A stretch of DNA of 64,000 bases from Janibacter sp. A1S7. GTDB taxonomy: Bacteria; Actinomycetota; Actinomycetes; Actinomycetales; Dermatophilaceae. Below the pieces are notes generated by a model. It was given only the letters and a program-made list of their open reading frames with translations, did no database searches and was not told the origin of the DNA. A program made the position numbers and the translations under genes. The DNA lies in contig NZ_CP144913.1 in the NCBI RefSeq assembly GCF_037198315.1, forward strand, positions 496,001 to 560,000. The letters run 5' to 3'. Position 1 is the stretch's first letter. Every line of letters begins with the position of its first letter. This document shows, piece after piece, positions 25,814 to 34,834 of the stretch.

Positions 25814-26316
25814 GCGCCCTGCCCACCCTGAGCGAGGTCACCCAGATCCGTGCAGCCCGTCGCACCGTCGCGGGCCCGGAGTGGGAGGACGAGAACGGTC
25901 ACGTCAACGTCCTGCACTTCTACGGCTTCCACAGTCACGCCGCCGACGACGAGCTGACCCGGCTCGGCGTCGACGACGACTACCGCGCCTCCCGTGGATG
26001 CGGGGTGTTCAGCGTGGAGCACCACCTGCGCTTCTTCGACGAGGTGCGCATCGGCGAGGAGGTCTCGGCCCACCTGCGTTGGCTGGAGCGCGCCGACAAG
26101 GTCTTCCACGCGGTGTCGGTGCTCGTCAACCACACCACCGGACGGGTCGCCAACACGCTGGAGGTGGTCGAGGCGCACGTCGACCTGACGACCCGGCGGG
26201 CGCGGAGCATCCCCGACGACCTCGCCGCGCGCATCGACCGGGAGCTCCTGGTCCACTCCGGACTGACCTGGCAGGTCCCACTCAACGGCAGCATGGGAGT
26301 GCGCGCACGGCCCTGA
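25810..26316 (+). CDS. Hotdog-fold acyl-CoA thioesterase
   Basis: A 168-residue single-hotdog protein of the 4-hydroxybenzoyl-CoA thioesterase type. The segment WEDENGHVNVLHFYGFHSHAAD resembles the DxxGHVN active-site region of the family, and VFSVEHHLRFFDEVRIGEEV matches the second conserved strand. It hydrolyses acyl-CoA thioesters, perhaps to relieve CoA sequestration. The start overlaps the previous stop as ATGA. A strong terminator follows. Confidence 0.8.
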   Translation: MSALPTLSEVTQIRAARRTVAGPEWEDENGHVNVLHFYGFHSHAADDELTRLGVDDDYRASRGCGVFSVEHHLRFFDEVRIGEEVSAHLRWLERADKVFHAVSVLVNHTTGRVANTLEVVEAHVDLTTRRARSIPDDLAARIDRELLVHSGLTWQVPLNGSMGVRARP

Positions 26317-26331
26317 GGGTCTCCGGCGGCG

Positions 26332-26382
26332 GCACGAACTCGGGCCCCACGACCGGGTAGGTCGTGGGGCCCGAGTTCGTGC
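26332..26382. terminator. Bidirectional terminator, 23-bp perfect stem
   Basis: Two perfect 23-base arms beginning GCACGAACTCGGGCC are separated by a GGGTA loop. The hairpin lies between the thioesterase gene and the convergent MaoC gene and should serve both strands. Confidence 0.85.
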
Positions 26383-26394
26383 ACCGGGGGCGGC

Positions 26395-26865
26395 TCAGCT
26401 GCTGAAGCGTCCGATCGACTCGGCCACGAGGATCGGCTTGTCGATGCCATCGGCCTCGACCGTGAGCTGGGTGATGACCTTCACCGCGCCGGGGGAGGTC
26501 TCCTCGACGCTCATCAGCTTCGCGCGCAGGCGGATGCGCGAGCCGACCGGGAGCGGGTGGATGAAGCGCACCTTGTCGTACCCGTAGTTGAGGCTGTGCG
26601 CGAAACCGTCGAAGGCCATCAGCTCCTCGAGGAAGGCCGGGGTGCGCGACAGGCTGTAGAGGCCGTGGGCAATGGTCGAGCCGAAGGGGCTCTGCGCGGC
26701 CCGCTCCGGGTCCACGTGGATCCACTGGTGGTCCCCGGTGAGGTCGGCGAATCCGTCGATCGTCGCCTGGTCGACCACGTGCCACTGCGTGGGGCCGAGC
26801 TCGACGTCGACGAGCTCCTTGAGGTCCTGCACGGACGAGGGGCGGTGCTGGGCGGTCTGGGTCAT
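26395..26865 (-). CDS. MaoC-family (R)-specific enoyl-CoA hydratase-like protein
   Basis: A 156-residue single-hotdog hydratase. The catalytic segment is FADLTGDHQWIHVDPERAA with the Asp/His pair of R-hydratases, and FGSTIAHGLYSLS follows. It adds water to trans-2-enoyl-CoA to give (R)-3-hydroxyacyl-CoA. It is transcribed alone, leftward, from the divergent promoter at 26898-26933. It would act just before the SDR enzymes encoded on the other side of that promoter. Confidence 0.86.
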   Translation of the reverse strand: MTQTAQHRPSSVQDLKELVDVELGPTQWHVVDQATIDGFADLTGDHQWIHVDPERAAQSPFGSTIAHGLYSLSRTPAFLEELMAFDGFAHSLNYGYDKVRFIHPLPVGSRIRLRAKLMSVEETSPGAVKVITQLTVEADGIDKPILVAESIGRFSS

Positions 26866-26897
26866 GGCAACTCCTGGCGTGTCGGACTGGATCCACC

Positions 26898-26933
26898 AAC
26901 CTAATTGAACATGAAGGCGGGTTCAAGTATGGT
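26898..26933. promoter_or_regulatory. Divergent promoter pair sharing operator site 5
   Basis: Rightward: TTGAAC (26905-26910), 17 bases, TATGGT (26928-26933). Leftward: TTGAAC (complement of 26921-26926), 17 bases, TAGGTT (complement of 26898-26903). The operator TGAAGGCGGGTTCA at 26912-26925 lies in both spacers. A dimer bound here would cover both -35 boxes and shut both directions. This is the clearest of the six sites. Confidence 0.75.
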
Positions 26934-26968
26934 CGCACCGTCCGGAGTCGTAGATCACAGGAGCTCTC

Positions 26969-27730
26969 ATGACCCAGAACCAGCAGCGCGTCGCCGTCGT
27001 CACCGGCGCGGCGCGCGGGATCGGAGCGGGCGTGGCCCGCCGTTTCGCCGCGGACGGGATGGCCGTCGCCGTGCTCGACCTCGACGAGTCGAGCTGTGCA
27101 GGTGTCGTCGACGAGATCGCCGGCGCCGGTGGGCGCGCGCTCGCGGTCGGCGCCGACGTCTCCGACCCGGAGCAGGTCGAGCCGGCCGTGCGGCGGGTGG
27201 CCGAGGAGCTCGGTGCGCCGACGGTCCTGGTCAACAACGCCGGGGTCATCCGCGACAACCTGATCTTCAAGATGGACGTCGCCGACTGGGACGCGGTCAT
27301 GGCCGTCCACCTGCGGGGAGCCTTCCTGATGACCAAGGCCGTGCAGTCGCACATGACCCGGGCCGGCTTCGGCCGGATCATCAACCTCTCCTCGACGTCC
27401 GCCCAGGGCAACCGGGGGCAGGTCAACTACTCCGCCGCCAAGGCGGGCATGCAGGGCCTGACCAAGACCCTGGCGATCGAGCTCGGCAAGTTCGGGGTGA
27501 CGGCCAATGCCATCGCCCCCGGCTTCATCGAGACGGAGATGACGGCCGAGACCGCTGCCCGGATCGGGATCAGCTTCGAGGAGCTGAAGAAGATGGCCGG
27601 CGATGCCGCTGCCGTCGCACGCACCGGACGGCCGGAGGACATCGCCCACGCGGCGTCCTTCTTCGCCAGTGAGGGGGCCGGCTTCACCACGGGCCAGGTC
27701 CTCTACGTCGCCGGCGGGCCGTGCGACTGA
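26969..27730 (+). CDS. SDR-family 3-oxoacyl reductase, FabG-like
   Basis: A 253-residue short-chain dehydrogenase with cofactor motif TGAARGIGAG, NNAGVIRDN, catalytic serine in NLSSTSAQG and YSAAK. Closest in style to FabG and to (R)-3-hydroxyacyl-CoA dehydrogenases. It would act on the product of the neighbouring MaoC hydratase. It is the first gene of a long rightward operon that runs through synthetase and dehydrogenase genes. A GGAGCTC ribosome-binding site precedes ATG 26969. Confidence 0.87.
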   Translation: MTQNQQRVAVVTGAARGIGAGVARRFAADGMAVAVLDLDESSCAGVVDEIAGAGGRALAVGADVSDPEQVEPAVRRVAEELGAPTVLVNNAGVIRDNLIFKMDVADWDAVMAVHLRGAFLMTKAVQSHMTRAGFGRIINLSSTSAQGNRGQVNYSAAKAGMQGLTKTLAIELGKFGVTANAIAPGFIETEMTAETAARIGISFEELKKMAGDAAAVARTGRPEDIAHAASFFASEGAGFTTGQVLYVAGGPCD

Positions 27731-28569
27731 TGGGCGCGCAGATGGAGATCGCGGGAAGCACGGTCGTCGTCACCGGGGCCGCCGGCGGCATCGGCGCGGC
27801 CATCGCCCGGCGTCTGCTCGAGGCAGGTGCCCGTGTCGTGGTCTCGGACCTCGACCAGGAGCGACTCGCGGCGACCGCCGAGCAGCTGGCCGAGGTGGCC
27901 GGTGCCGCGGAGGTCGTGTCCGTGGCCGGTGACGCCTCGGCCGACGCCGACATCGAACGGATGATCGCGGCCGCGCAGTCGTCCTTCGGGCCGGTCGACA
28001 TCTTCTTCGCCAACGCCGGTGTCGGGGACGGCAGCGGGCTGCAGGCCAGTGACGAGCAGTGGCAGCTGGCGCTGGACGTCAACGTCCTGGCGCACGTGCG
28101 TGCGGCCCGCCGGCTGGTGCCCGGGTGGCTCGAGCGAGGGTCGGGGTACTTCGTCAGCACCGCCTCCGCGGCTGGTCTGCTGACCCAGATCGGTTCGGCG
28201 ACGTACTCGGTGAGCAAGCACGGCGCGGTCGGTTTCGCCGAGTGGCTGGCCGTCACCTACGGCGACCAGGGGATCGGGGTCAGCTGCCTGTGCCCGATGG
28301 GCGTCGACACCGACATGCTCCGCACCGGGATGACCTCGGGCGGTGGCGAGGGGGGCCGGGTGGCCGCGGCCGCGGTGACCGGGGCCGGGGACGTGCTCGA
28401 CCCTGCGAGCGTCGCCGACGACGTCCTGGCCGCCGTGCAGAAGGGATCCTTCCTCGTCCTGCCCCACGCTGACGTCCACGAGTTCCTGCGTCGCAAGGTC
28501 GATGACCACGACCGCTGGATCGCGGGGATGCAGCGCTACAACCGTCACCTGACCGGAGGTGGGCAGTGA
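27730..28569 (+). CDS. SDR-family oxidoreductase
   Basis: A 279-residue short-chain dehydrogenase. Motifs are TGAAGGIGAAIARR, FANAG (a variant of NNAG), the serine of VSTASAAG, and YSVSK. The C-terminal region (from about 190) has an extended glycine/alanine loop, unlike FabG. The ATG overlaps the preceding stop as TGATG; ATG 27742 and GTG 27721 are alternatives. It may oxidise a hydroxyl further along the chain than the FabG-like protein. The substrate is unknown. Confidence 0.83.
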   Translation: MGAQMEIAGSTVVVTGAAGGIGAAIARRLLEAGARVVVSDLDQERLAATAEQLAEVAGAAEVVSVAGDASADADIERMIAAAQSSFGPVDIFFANAGVGDGSGLQASDEQWQLALDVNVLAHVRAARRLVPGWLERGSGYFVSTASAAGLLTQIGSATYSVSKHGAVGFAEWLAVTYGDQGIGVSCLCPMGVDTDMLRTGMTSGGGEGGRVAAAAVTGAGDVLDPASVADDVLAAVQKGSFLVLPHADVHEFLRRKVDDHDRWIAGMQRYNRHLTGGGQ

Positions 28570-30086
28570 ACAACGCCGTACGACTCATCTGGGAGGGGGC
28601 CGAGAAGCGCCCCGATGCCCTCGCCCTTCGCGAGGACGACCGCTGCTGGACCTACGCCGAGCTGCGCTGCGGTGTGCAGGGCGCGATGGAGCAGCTGCGT
28701 GAGCGTGGGATCGCCGCGGGGGACCGGGTCCTCGTCGTGGTGCCCACGAGCGCGGAGTTCGTGCTGGCGTACCACGCGATCCTGGCGATGGGTGCCACGG
28801 CGGTCACCGTCAATCCGCTGTGCACCTCGCGCGAGCTGGCCCACTTCGTCGAGGATGCCGGGTGCTCCGCCGCGCTGGGGTGGCACGAGGATGCGGCAGC
28901 GGTGCGGGCCACGGCGACGGACTTCGGGATGGACCTGTGGCTCCTGGAGCCCGGGGCGGTCGCGACAACGGGTGGGGGGAGACCGGCCGAGGTCGACGCC
29001 GACGATGCGGCGGTCCTGCTGTACACCTCGGGGACCACGGGAGCACCCAAGGGGGCGGTCCTGACCCACGACAACCTGGTCGCCTGCGGCGCTGCGCTGA
29101 ACGAGGCGCTCGACCTCAGTCCCGAGGACTCCATGGGTACGGCACTGCCGTTGTTCCACGTCTTCGGCCAGGCCGCGGTGATGTTCACCGCCTACGCGGC
29201 CGGTGGTTGCCTCAGCCTGCAGCGTCGGTTCGACGCCGCCGGCCTGCTGCAGATGGCCGCCGACCAGCAGCTGACCGGCATCGCCGGAGTGCCGACGATG
29301 TGGAACGCCATGCTGCACGCGGAGACCGACCTCACGGCAGCCGACCTGGTGCGCCTGCGCCTGGCCTGCTCCGGTGGTGCCGCGCTCCCGCTGGAGGTGG
29401 CCAAGGCCTTCAAGGACCGCTTCGGCGCGGTCGTCCTCGACGGGTACGGGCTCAGCGAGACCACCGGGGCCGCGACCTTCAACAGCCTCGCGAACCCGCG
29501 CAAGGAGATGAGCGTCGGGCGTGCCCTGCCCGGCTGCCGGCTGGCGATCCTCGACGAGGACCGCCGCGAGCTCGCGCCCGGTGGGACCGGTGAGGTCGCG
29601 ATCAGCGGCCCGGTGGTCATGCGCGAGTACTGGGACCGTCCGGATGCCACCGCGGCGGTGCGCGAGGGGGAGTGGTTCCTCACCGGCGACATCGGACGGA
29701 TGGACGAGGACGGCGATCTGTGGATCGTCGACCGCAAGAAGGACCTGATCATCCGGGGTGGGTACAACGTCTACCCGCGGGAGGTGGAGGAAGTCCTCTA
29801 CGGGTACCCCGACATCCGCGAGGTGGCGGTCGTCGGCGTGCCCGACGACCGCCTCGGTGAGGAGATCGCCGCGGTGGTCTCGCCCCAGCCGGGGGCAGAC
29901 ATCGACCCGGGCGAGCTGCGGGCCTGGCTCGAGGAGCGCCTTGCTGCCTACAAGGTTCCCCGCGTCTACCAGCTCATCGACGAGCTGCCCAAGGGACCGA
30001 CGGGGAAGATCCTCAAGCGTGGGCTCGATCGGGAGTCGATCTCCACCGCCGGTGACCGCCCGTCGCGGGCCACCTCCAGCCACTGA
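28566..30086 (+). CDS. Fatty acyl-CoA synthetase (AMP-forming)
   Basis: A 506-residue ANL-superfamily ligase. The P-loop motif LLYTSGTTGAPKG is at about 151-163, followed by the acyl-pocket region, YGLSETTG, the hinge DRKKDLIIRGGYNVYP, and the catalytic lysine in PTGKILKRGL. It activates a carboxylic acid to acyl-CoA using ATP, the entry step of the pathway. The GTG start overlaps the previous stop by GTGA. It fits a role like LvaE (acid activation) in the levulinate pathway. Chain-length preference cannot be read reliably. Confidence 0.88.
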   Translation: MNNAVRLIWEGAEKRPDALALREDDRCWTYAELRCGVQGAMEQLRERGIAAGDRVLVVVPTSAEFVLAYHAILAMGATAVTVNPLCTSRELAHFVEDAGCSAALGWHEDAAAVRATATDFGMDLWLLEPGAVATTGGGRPAEVDADDAAVLLYTSGTTGAPKGAVLTHDNLVACGAALNEALDLSPEDSMGTALPLFHVFGQAAVMFTAYAAGGCLSLQRRFDAAGLLQMAADQQLTGIAGVPTMWNAMLHAETDLTAADLVRLRLACSGGAALPLEVAKAFKDRFGAVVLDGYGLSETTGAATFNSLANPRKEMSVGRALPGCRLAILDEDRRELAPGGTGEVAISGPVVMREYWDRPDATAAVREGEWFLTGDIGRMDEDGDLWIVDRKKDLIIRGGYNVYPREVEEVLYGYPDIREVAVVGVPDDRLGEEIAAVVSPQPGADIDPGELRAWLEERLAAYKVPRVYQLIDELPKGPTGKILKRGLDRESISTAGDRPSRATSSH

Positions 30087-30101
30087 TCGAGAGGAGCGAC
30101 C

Positions 30102-31319
30102 ATGGACTTCGCACTGGATGCCAGGACCATCGAGCTGCGCGAGCGGCTCACCGCCTTCATGGACGAGCACATCTACCCCATCGAGCCCACCTACTGGGAG
30201 CAGCTCGAGGCCCAGCCCGGCCGGTGGTCGCCGCCCCCCGTCATCGAGCCGGCCAAGCGGGCCGCCCGTGACCGGGGGTTGTGGAACCTCTTCCACCCGG
30301 GTGAGGAGGGCGCCGGTCTGACCAATCTGCAGTACGCCCCGCTGTGCGAGGTGCTCGGTCGCAGCCTGCACATCGCCCCCGTCGCCACGAACTGCGCTGC
30401 GCCGGACACGGGCAACATGGAGGTGCTCAGCATGTTCGGCACCCCCGAGCAGAAGGCGCAGTGGTTGCAGCCACTGCTCGAGGGACGGATCCGCTCCGCC
30501 TTCGCCATGACGGAGCCCCACGTGGCCAGCTCCGACGCGACCAACATCGAGACGTCGATCGTGCGGGACGGTGACGAGTACGTCATCAACGGCCGCAAGT
30601 GGTACATCTCCGGCGCGATGAATCCCGAGGCCACGGTGCTGATCGTCATGGGCAAGACCGACCCCTCGGCCGACCGGCACCAGCAGCAGTCGATGGTCCT
30701 CGTCCCCCGCGACACCCCGGGAGTGGACATCCGTCGGGGGATGAAGGTCTTCGGTTACGACGACCGGGACCACGGCGGACACGCCGAGATCGACTTCGTG
30801 GACGTCCGGGTGCCCGTCAGCAACCTCATCGGCGAGGAAGGCGGTGGCTTCGCCATCGCGCAGGCCAGACTCGGCCCGGGGCGGATCCACCACTGCATGC
30901 GCCTGATCGGCATCGCCGAGCGCTCCCTGGAGCTGATGGTCGAGCGAGCTGCGAGCCGGGTCGCCTTCGGCAGGCCACTGTCCGACCAGGGCGTGATCCG
31001 CGACTGGATCGCGGAGTCCCGGGTGCGGATCGAGCAGCTGCGCCTGCTCACCTTCAAGGCGGCCTGGCTGATGGACACCGTCGGCAACAAGGGCGCCCAC
31101 ACCGAGATCCAGGCGATCAAGATCGCGGCGCCCAGCACCGTCGAGTGGATCGTCGACAAGGCCGTGCAGGTGCACGGCGCGGGAGGCCTGAGCCAGGACT
31201 TCCCGGTCGCCGAGTGGTACGCCCAGGTGCGCACTCTCCGCTTTGCGGACGGCCCCGACGAGGTGCACAAGAACGCCCTCGCCCGCCACGAGATCCGGAG
31301 GATGAGCACCCGTGGTTGA
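30102..31319 (+). CDS. Acyl-CoA dehydrogenase, ACAD10/11-like (second paralogue)
   Basis: A 405-residue flavoenzyme closely resembling the protein at 19856: both share AFMDEH, LWNLFHP, [35 protein letters not shown] and ADGPDEVHK. It probably acts on a related substrate or chain length. It has a GAGAGG ribosome-binding site and lies 15 bases after the synthetase gene. The start of the next dehydrogenase gene overlaps its end by eight bases. Unlike the first copy it has no kinase gene directly beside it, but the APH gene at 21103 shares the regulon. Confidence 0.88.
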   Translation: MDFALDARTIELRERLTAFMDEHIYPIEPTYWEQLEAQPGRWSPPPVIEPAKRAARDRGLWNLFHPGEEGAGLTNLQYAPLCEVLGRSLHIAPVATNCAAPDTGNMEVLSMFGTPEQKAQWLQPLLEGRIRSAFAMTEPHVASSDATNIETSIVRDGDEYVINGRKWYISGAMNPEATVLIVMGKTDPSADRHQQQSMVLVPRDTPGVDIRRGMKVFGYDDRDHGGHAEIDFVDVRVPVSNLIGEEGGGFAIAQARLGPGRIHHCMRLIGIAERSLELMVERAASRVAFGRPLSDQGVIRDWIAESRVRIEQLRLLTFKAAWLMDTVGNKGAHTEIQAIKIAAPSTVEWIVDKAVQVHGAGGLSQDFPVAEWYAQVRTLRFADGPDEVHKNALARHEIRRMSTRG

Positions 31320-32481
31320 TCTACAGCAGCGGCTGGACCAGTTCCTCGCCGAGCACGACCCGACCACCACGGGGGCCCGTGAGTTCCTCGGTGCGCAGCA
31401 CGACGCCGGCCTCGCCTGGGTCCATTTCCCCGACGGGCTGGGCGGCCTGGGTCTCTCCCGCGGACGCCAGGCCGAGGTCGACGAGCGACTCGAGGCCGTG
31501 GGGGCGCCGCGACCGGACGTCGGCCGCAACTCGATCGGTCTGGGCATGGCGGCACCGACGATGCTGGCCTTCGGTACGCCGGAGATGCAGCGACGTCACC
31601 TGCGGCCGATCTTCGCCTGCACCGAGATCTGGTGCCAGCTCTTCAGCGAGCCGGGGGCCGGCTCCGACCTTGCCGCCGTCGCCACCCGTGCGGTGCCCGA
31701 CGGGGACGAGTGGGTGGTCGACGGGCAGAAGGTGTGGACCTCGGGTGCCCACAACGCCGACTTCGCGATCCTCGTGGCCCGCACCGACTCATCCGTCCCC
31801 AAGCACGCGGGCCTGACCTACTTCATCGTCGACATGACCGACCCCGGGATCGAGATCCGCCCCCTTCGCCAGATCACCGGCGAGGCCGAGTTCAACGAGG
31901 TCTTCCTCTCCGGGGTGCGGGTCCCCGACCGGAACCGGGTCGGTGCCGTCGGCGAGGGCTGGAAGGTCGCGACGACCACCCTGAACAACGAGCGGGTCGC
32001 CATCGGTGCCGGCAACGACCGCGAGGCCGGCCAGATCGGCCCGGTCACCGAACGCTGGCGTCGCGATCCCTCGGTGCGCACCCCCGGCAACCACGCCGAG
32101 CTCATGCAGTGGTGGGTCCGCACGGAGGTGACCCGGCTGGCCGGCGAGCGACTGCGCCAGGGCCTGGCGGTCGGTCAGCCCGGCCCAGAGAGCTCGGCCA
32201 TGAAACTCGCGTTCGCCCAGCAAGCGCAGCAGGTCAGCGGGTTCGCCCTCGAGCTCGCTCCGGAGGAGGGGTTGACCTACCACGACTGGAGCATGGTCCG
32301 GCCCGAGACGGGGTCCTTCCTCGGCCACGGCCCCGGCTTCCGCTACCTGCGCGCGAAGGGCAACTCCATCGAGGGCGGGACCAGCGAGATCATGCGCAAC
32401 ATCATCGCCGAGCGCGTGCTCGGTCTGCCCCCGGAACACCGCCCCGACAAGGGCATTGCCTTCAAGGACGTGCCACGATGA
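31312..32481 (+). CDS. Acyl-CoA dehydrogenase, alpha-type subunit of a probable heteromeric pair
   Basis: A 389-residue dehydrogenase with the middle-domain motif [28 protein letters not shown] and the C-terminal [23 protein letters not shown]. It is directly coupled (ATGA) to a second, divergent dehydrogenase gene. Adjacent unequal ACAD genes of this kind, as in actinobacterial steroid side-chain breakdown (ChsE4-ChsE5 type), form heterotetramers that share active sites. I infer the same here. The start is GTG 31312, inside the end of the previous gene. Confidence 0.85.
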   Translation: MVDLQQRLDQFLAEHDPTTTGAREFLGAQHDAGLAWVHFPDGLGGLGLSRGRQAEVDERLEAVGAPRPDVGRNSIGLGMAAPTMLAFGTPEMQRRHLRPIFACTEIWCQLFSEPGAGSDLAAVATRAVPDGDEWVVDGQKVWTSGAHNADFAILVARTDSSVPKHAGLTYFIVDMTDPGIEIRPLRQITGEAEFNEVFLSGVRVPDRNRVGAVGEGWKVATTTLNNERVAIGAGNDREAGQIGPVTERWRRDPSVRTPGNHAELMQWWVRTEVTRLAGERLRQGLAVGQPGPESSAMKLAFAQQAQQVSGFALELAPEEGLTYHDWSMVRPETGSFLGHGPGFRYLRAKGNSIEGGTSEIMRNIIAERVLGLPPEHRPDKGIAFKDVPR

Positions 32482-33548
32482 CCGACCTGCTCTACACCGA
32501 CATCGAGGAGTCGCTGCGCTCCAGCGTCCGATCCTCACTCCAACGGTCCCTCGATGACGGGCTCGCCGCCCGGCTCTACGACGAACCCGACACCGATGTC
32601 GGTCCCCTCTGGCGTGGCCTGGCCGAACAGCTCGGTCTGGCCGGACTGCTCGTCCCCGAGCGCCTCGGCGGCTCCGGTGCGGGCCCGCGCGAGGCCGCTG
32701 TGGTCCTCGAGGAGCTCGGCCGCAGCGTCGCGCCCGTGCCGTTCCTCACCAGCGCGGTCATCGCCACGTCCGCGCTGCTGTCCGCGGGCGACGAGGAGTT
32801 CCTGCCGGTCCTGTCCGCCGGCGAACGGACCGCGGTCCTGGTCCTGCCGTGGACCGCGCGCCGGGGTGCCTGGGCAGCCGTCGACGGCGCCGTCGGGCCG
32901 GTCGCCGGTGCAGTGGGCGCTGACCTCTTCCTCGTGCCGGAGCAGGGCGAAGGGGGCGTGACCTCCCTTCGTGCGTACGAGGCCGATGACGTGGAGGTCG
33001 AGCCGATCACCTCGCTCGACATGACCCGGCCGCTGGCCCGAGTGGCCACCCGCGGCCAGGGCGCCGAGGTCGCCCGCGGGGCACCGGCCGAGGCCGCGGT
33101 CGACGCCGCGCTCGGCGCGGGACAGGCGTTGCTGGCGTCCGAGCAGCTCGGTCTGGCCCAGTGGTGCCTGGAGACGACGGTCGAGTACGCGAAGACCCGC
33201 GTGCAGTTCGCCCGGCCCGTCGGTTCCTTCCAGGCGATCAAGCACCGCCTGGCCGACCTCTACCTGCTGCTGGTCAACACCCAGGCTGCCGCTCGGTACG
33301 CCGCCGGGACCCTTGCCGACGACGATCCCGATCAGCAGGTGGCCCAGTCGCTGGCGCAGTCCTTCTGCAGCGACGCCGCCGTGCACGCGGCCGAGGAGGC
33401 CCTCCAGCTGCACGGCGGGATCGGCATGACGTGGGAGCACCCGGTGCACACCCGTCTCAAGCGCGCCAAGTCCGACCAGCTGGCGCTCGGGACACCGGAG
33501 CGGCACCGGGACGACCTCGCGGACCTGGTCGACCTCCCGGCGCCCTGA
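32478..33548 (+). CDS. Acyl-CoA dehydrogenase, beta-type subunit of a probable heteromeric pair
   Basis: A 356-residue dehydrogenase, more diverged than its neighbour. N-terminal and middle domains are weakly conserved: the usual TEP..GSD motif is missing. The C-terminal domain keeps [21 protein letters not shown] and [23 protein letters not shown]. This pattern suits a partner subunit with an incomplete flavin or active site. The ATG overlaps the preceding stop as ATGA. The longer frame from 31632 lies inside the alpha gene and is spurious. Confidence 0.85.
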   Translation: MTDLLYTDIEESLRSSVRSSLQRSLDDGLAARLYDEPDTDVGPLWRGLAEQLGLAGLLVPERLGGSGAGPREAAVVLEELGRSVAPVPFLTSAVIATSALLSAGDEEFLPVLSAGERTAVLVLPWTARRGAWAAVDGAVGPVAGAVGADLFLVPEQGEGGVTSLRAYEADDVEVEPITSLDMTRPLARVATRGQGAEVARGAPAEAAVDAALGAGQALLASEQLGLAQWCLETTVEYAKTRVQFARPVGSFQAIKHRLADLYLLLVNTQAAARYAAGTLADDDPDQQVAQSLAQSFCSDAAVHAAEEALQLHGGIGMTWEHPVHTRLKRAKSDQLALGTPERHRDDLADLVDLPAP

Positions 33549-33591
33549 CCGACAGAATCGACACACCCCCGTCCCACCCCAAGGAGTAACC

Positions 33592-34788
33592 ATGCGCGAA
33601 GCAGTCATCGTCTCCACCGCCCGCACCCCGATCGGACGCGCCTACCGCGGCGCCTTCAACGACACCCAGGCCCAGGAACTCATCGGCCACGCGGTCCGTC
33701 ACGCCGTCGAACGATCCGGCGTCGAGGGCGGCCAGATCGAGGACGTCATCGTCGGCGCCGCCCTCCAGCAGGGCTCGACCGCGGCGAACATCGGCCGACA
33801 GGCCGCGCTGCGCGCCGGGCTGCCCACCTCGGTCGCCGGCATGTCGGTCGACCGGCAGTGCGCGAGCGGACTCATGGCGATCGCGACGGCAGCCAAGCAG
33901 GTCGTCCTCGACGGCCAGCAGGTCGCCGTCGGCGGCGGCGTCGAGTCGATCTCGCTCGTGCAGAACGAGCACATGAACACCTACCGGGCGCAGGACCCCT
34001 GGCTCGTGGAGCACGTGCCCGCGACCTACATGTCGATGCTCGAGACCGCGGAGGTGGTCGCGAGGCGCTACGGGGTCTCGCGCGAGGCCCAGGACGAGTA
34101 CGCCCTGGAGTCGCAGCGTCGCACCGCAGCCGCGCAGGAGGCGGGTGCCTTCGACGACGAGATCGTGGCGCTGCCGACGACGAAGCTGACCAAGGACAAG
34201 ACCACCGGCGAGGTCGGCTCGGAGCAGGTCACGCTCACCCGGGACGAGGGCAACCGCCCGGGGACGGCGATCGAGGGTCTGGCCGGGCTCAACCCGGTGC
34301 TGGCCAAGGACGGCACCGAGGGGTTCACGATCACGGCCGGTAACGCCTCCCAGCTCTCCGACGGCGCCTCCGCCGCCGTGGTCATGGAGGCCGAGGAGGC
34401 CTCGCGTCGTGGCCTCACCCCGCTCGGAGCCTTCCGCGGGATGGCCGTCGCCGGGGTGGAGCCCGACGAGATGGGCATCGGCCCGGTCGTCGCGGTACCC
34501 AAGCTGCTGAAGCAGCACGGCCTGACCGTCGAGGACATCGACCTGTGGGAACTCAACGAGGCCTTCGCCGTGCAGACGCTCTACTGCCGTGACCACCTGG
34601 GCATCGACCCGGCGAAGTACAACGTCAACGGCGGCGCCATCTCCATCGGTCACCCCTACGGCATGAGCGGTGCGCGCATGGCCGGTCACCTCCTCATCGA
34701 GGGCAGGCGCCGCGGCGCGCGCTACGGCGTGGTGACCATGTGCGTCGGCGGTGGCATGGGCGCCGCCGGTCTCTTCGAGATCTTCTGA
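33592..34788 (+). CDS. Acetyl-CoA acyltransferase (thiolase)
   Basis: A 398-residue thiolase. The nucleophile is Cys90 in DRQCASG, the histidine is in [16 protein letters not shown], and the second catalytic cysteine is in [12 protein letters not shown]. It cleaves 3-oxoacyl-CoA to acetyl-CoA and a shortened acyl-CoA, the last step of beta-oxidation. It has its own AAGGAG ribosome-binding site and lies 44 bases after the dehydrogenase pair, probably in the same transcript. No fused hydratase/dehydrogenase gene follows; those steps may be done by the MaoC and SDR proteins nearby. Confidence 0.9.
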   Translation: MREAVIVSTARTPIGRAYRGAFNDTQAQELIGHAVRHAVERSGVEGGQIEDVIVGAALQQGSTAANIGRQAALRAGLPTSVAGMSVDRQCASGLMAIATAAKQVVLDGQQVAVGGGVESISLVQNEHMNTYRAQDPWLVEHVPATYMSMLETAEVVARRYGVSREAQDEYALESQRRTAAAQEAGAFDDEIVALPTTKLTKDKTTGEVGSEQVTLTRDEGNRPGTAIEGLAGLNPVLAKDGTEGFTITAGNASQLSDGASAAVVMEAEEASRRGLTPLGAFRGMAVAGVEPDEMGIGPVVAVPKLLKQHGLTVEDIDLWELNEAFAVQTLYCRDHLGIDPAKYNVNGGAISIGHPYGMSGARMAGHLLIEGRRRGARYGVVTMCVGGGMGAAGLFEIF

Positions 34789-34834
34789 GCCATCCGCGCC
34801 GCCGCACGCCACGATCACCCGAGGAGCCACACCC

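Noticed and set aside
28545..31547. A 1,000-codon minus-strand frame opposite the synthetase and dehydrogenase genes
   Set aside because: Same shadow effect; the plus strand encodes two complete enzymes with catalytic motifs.
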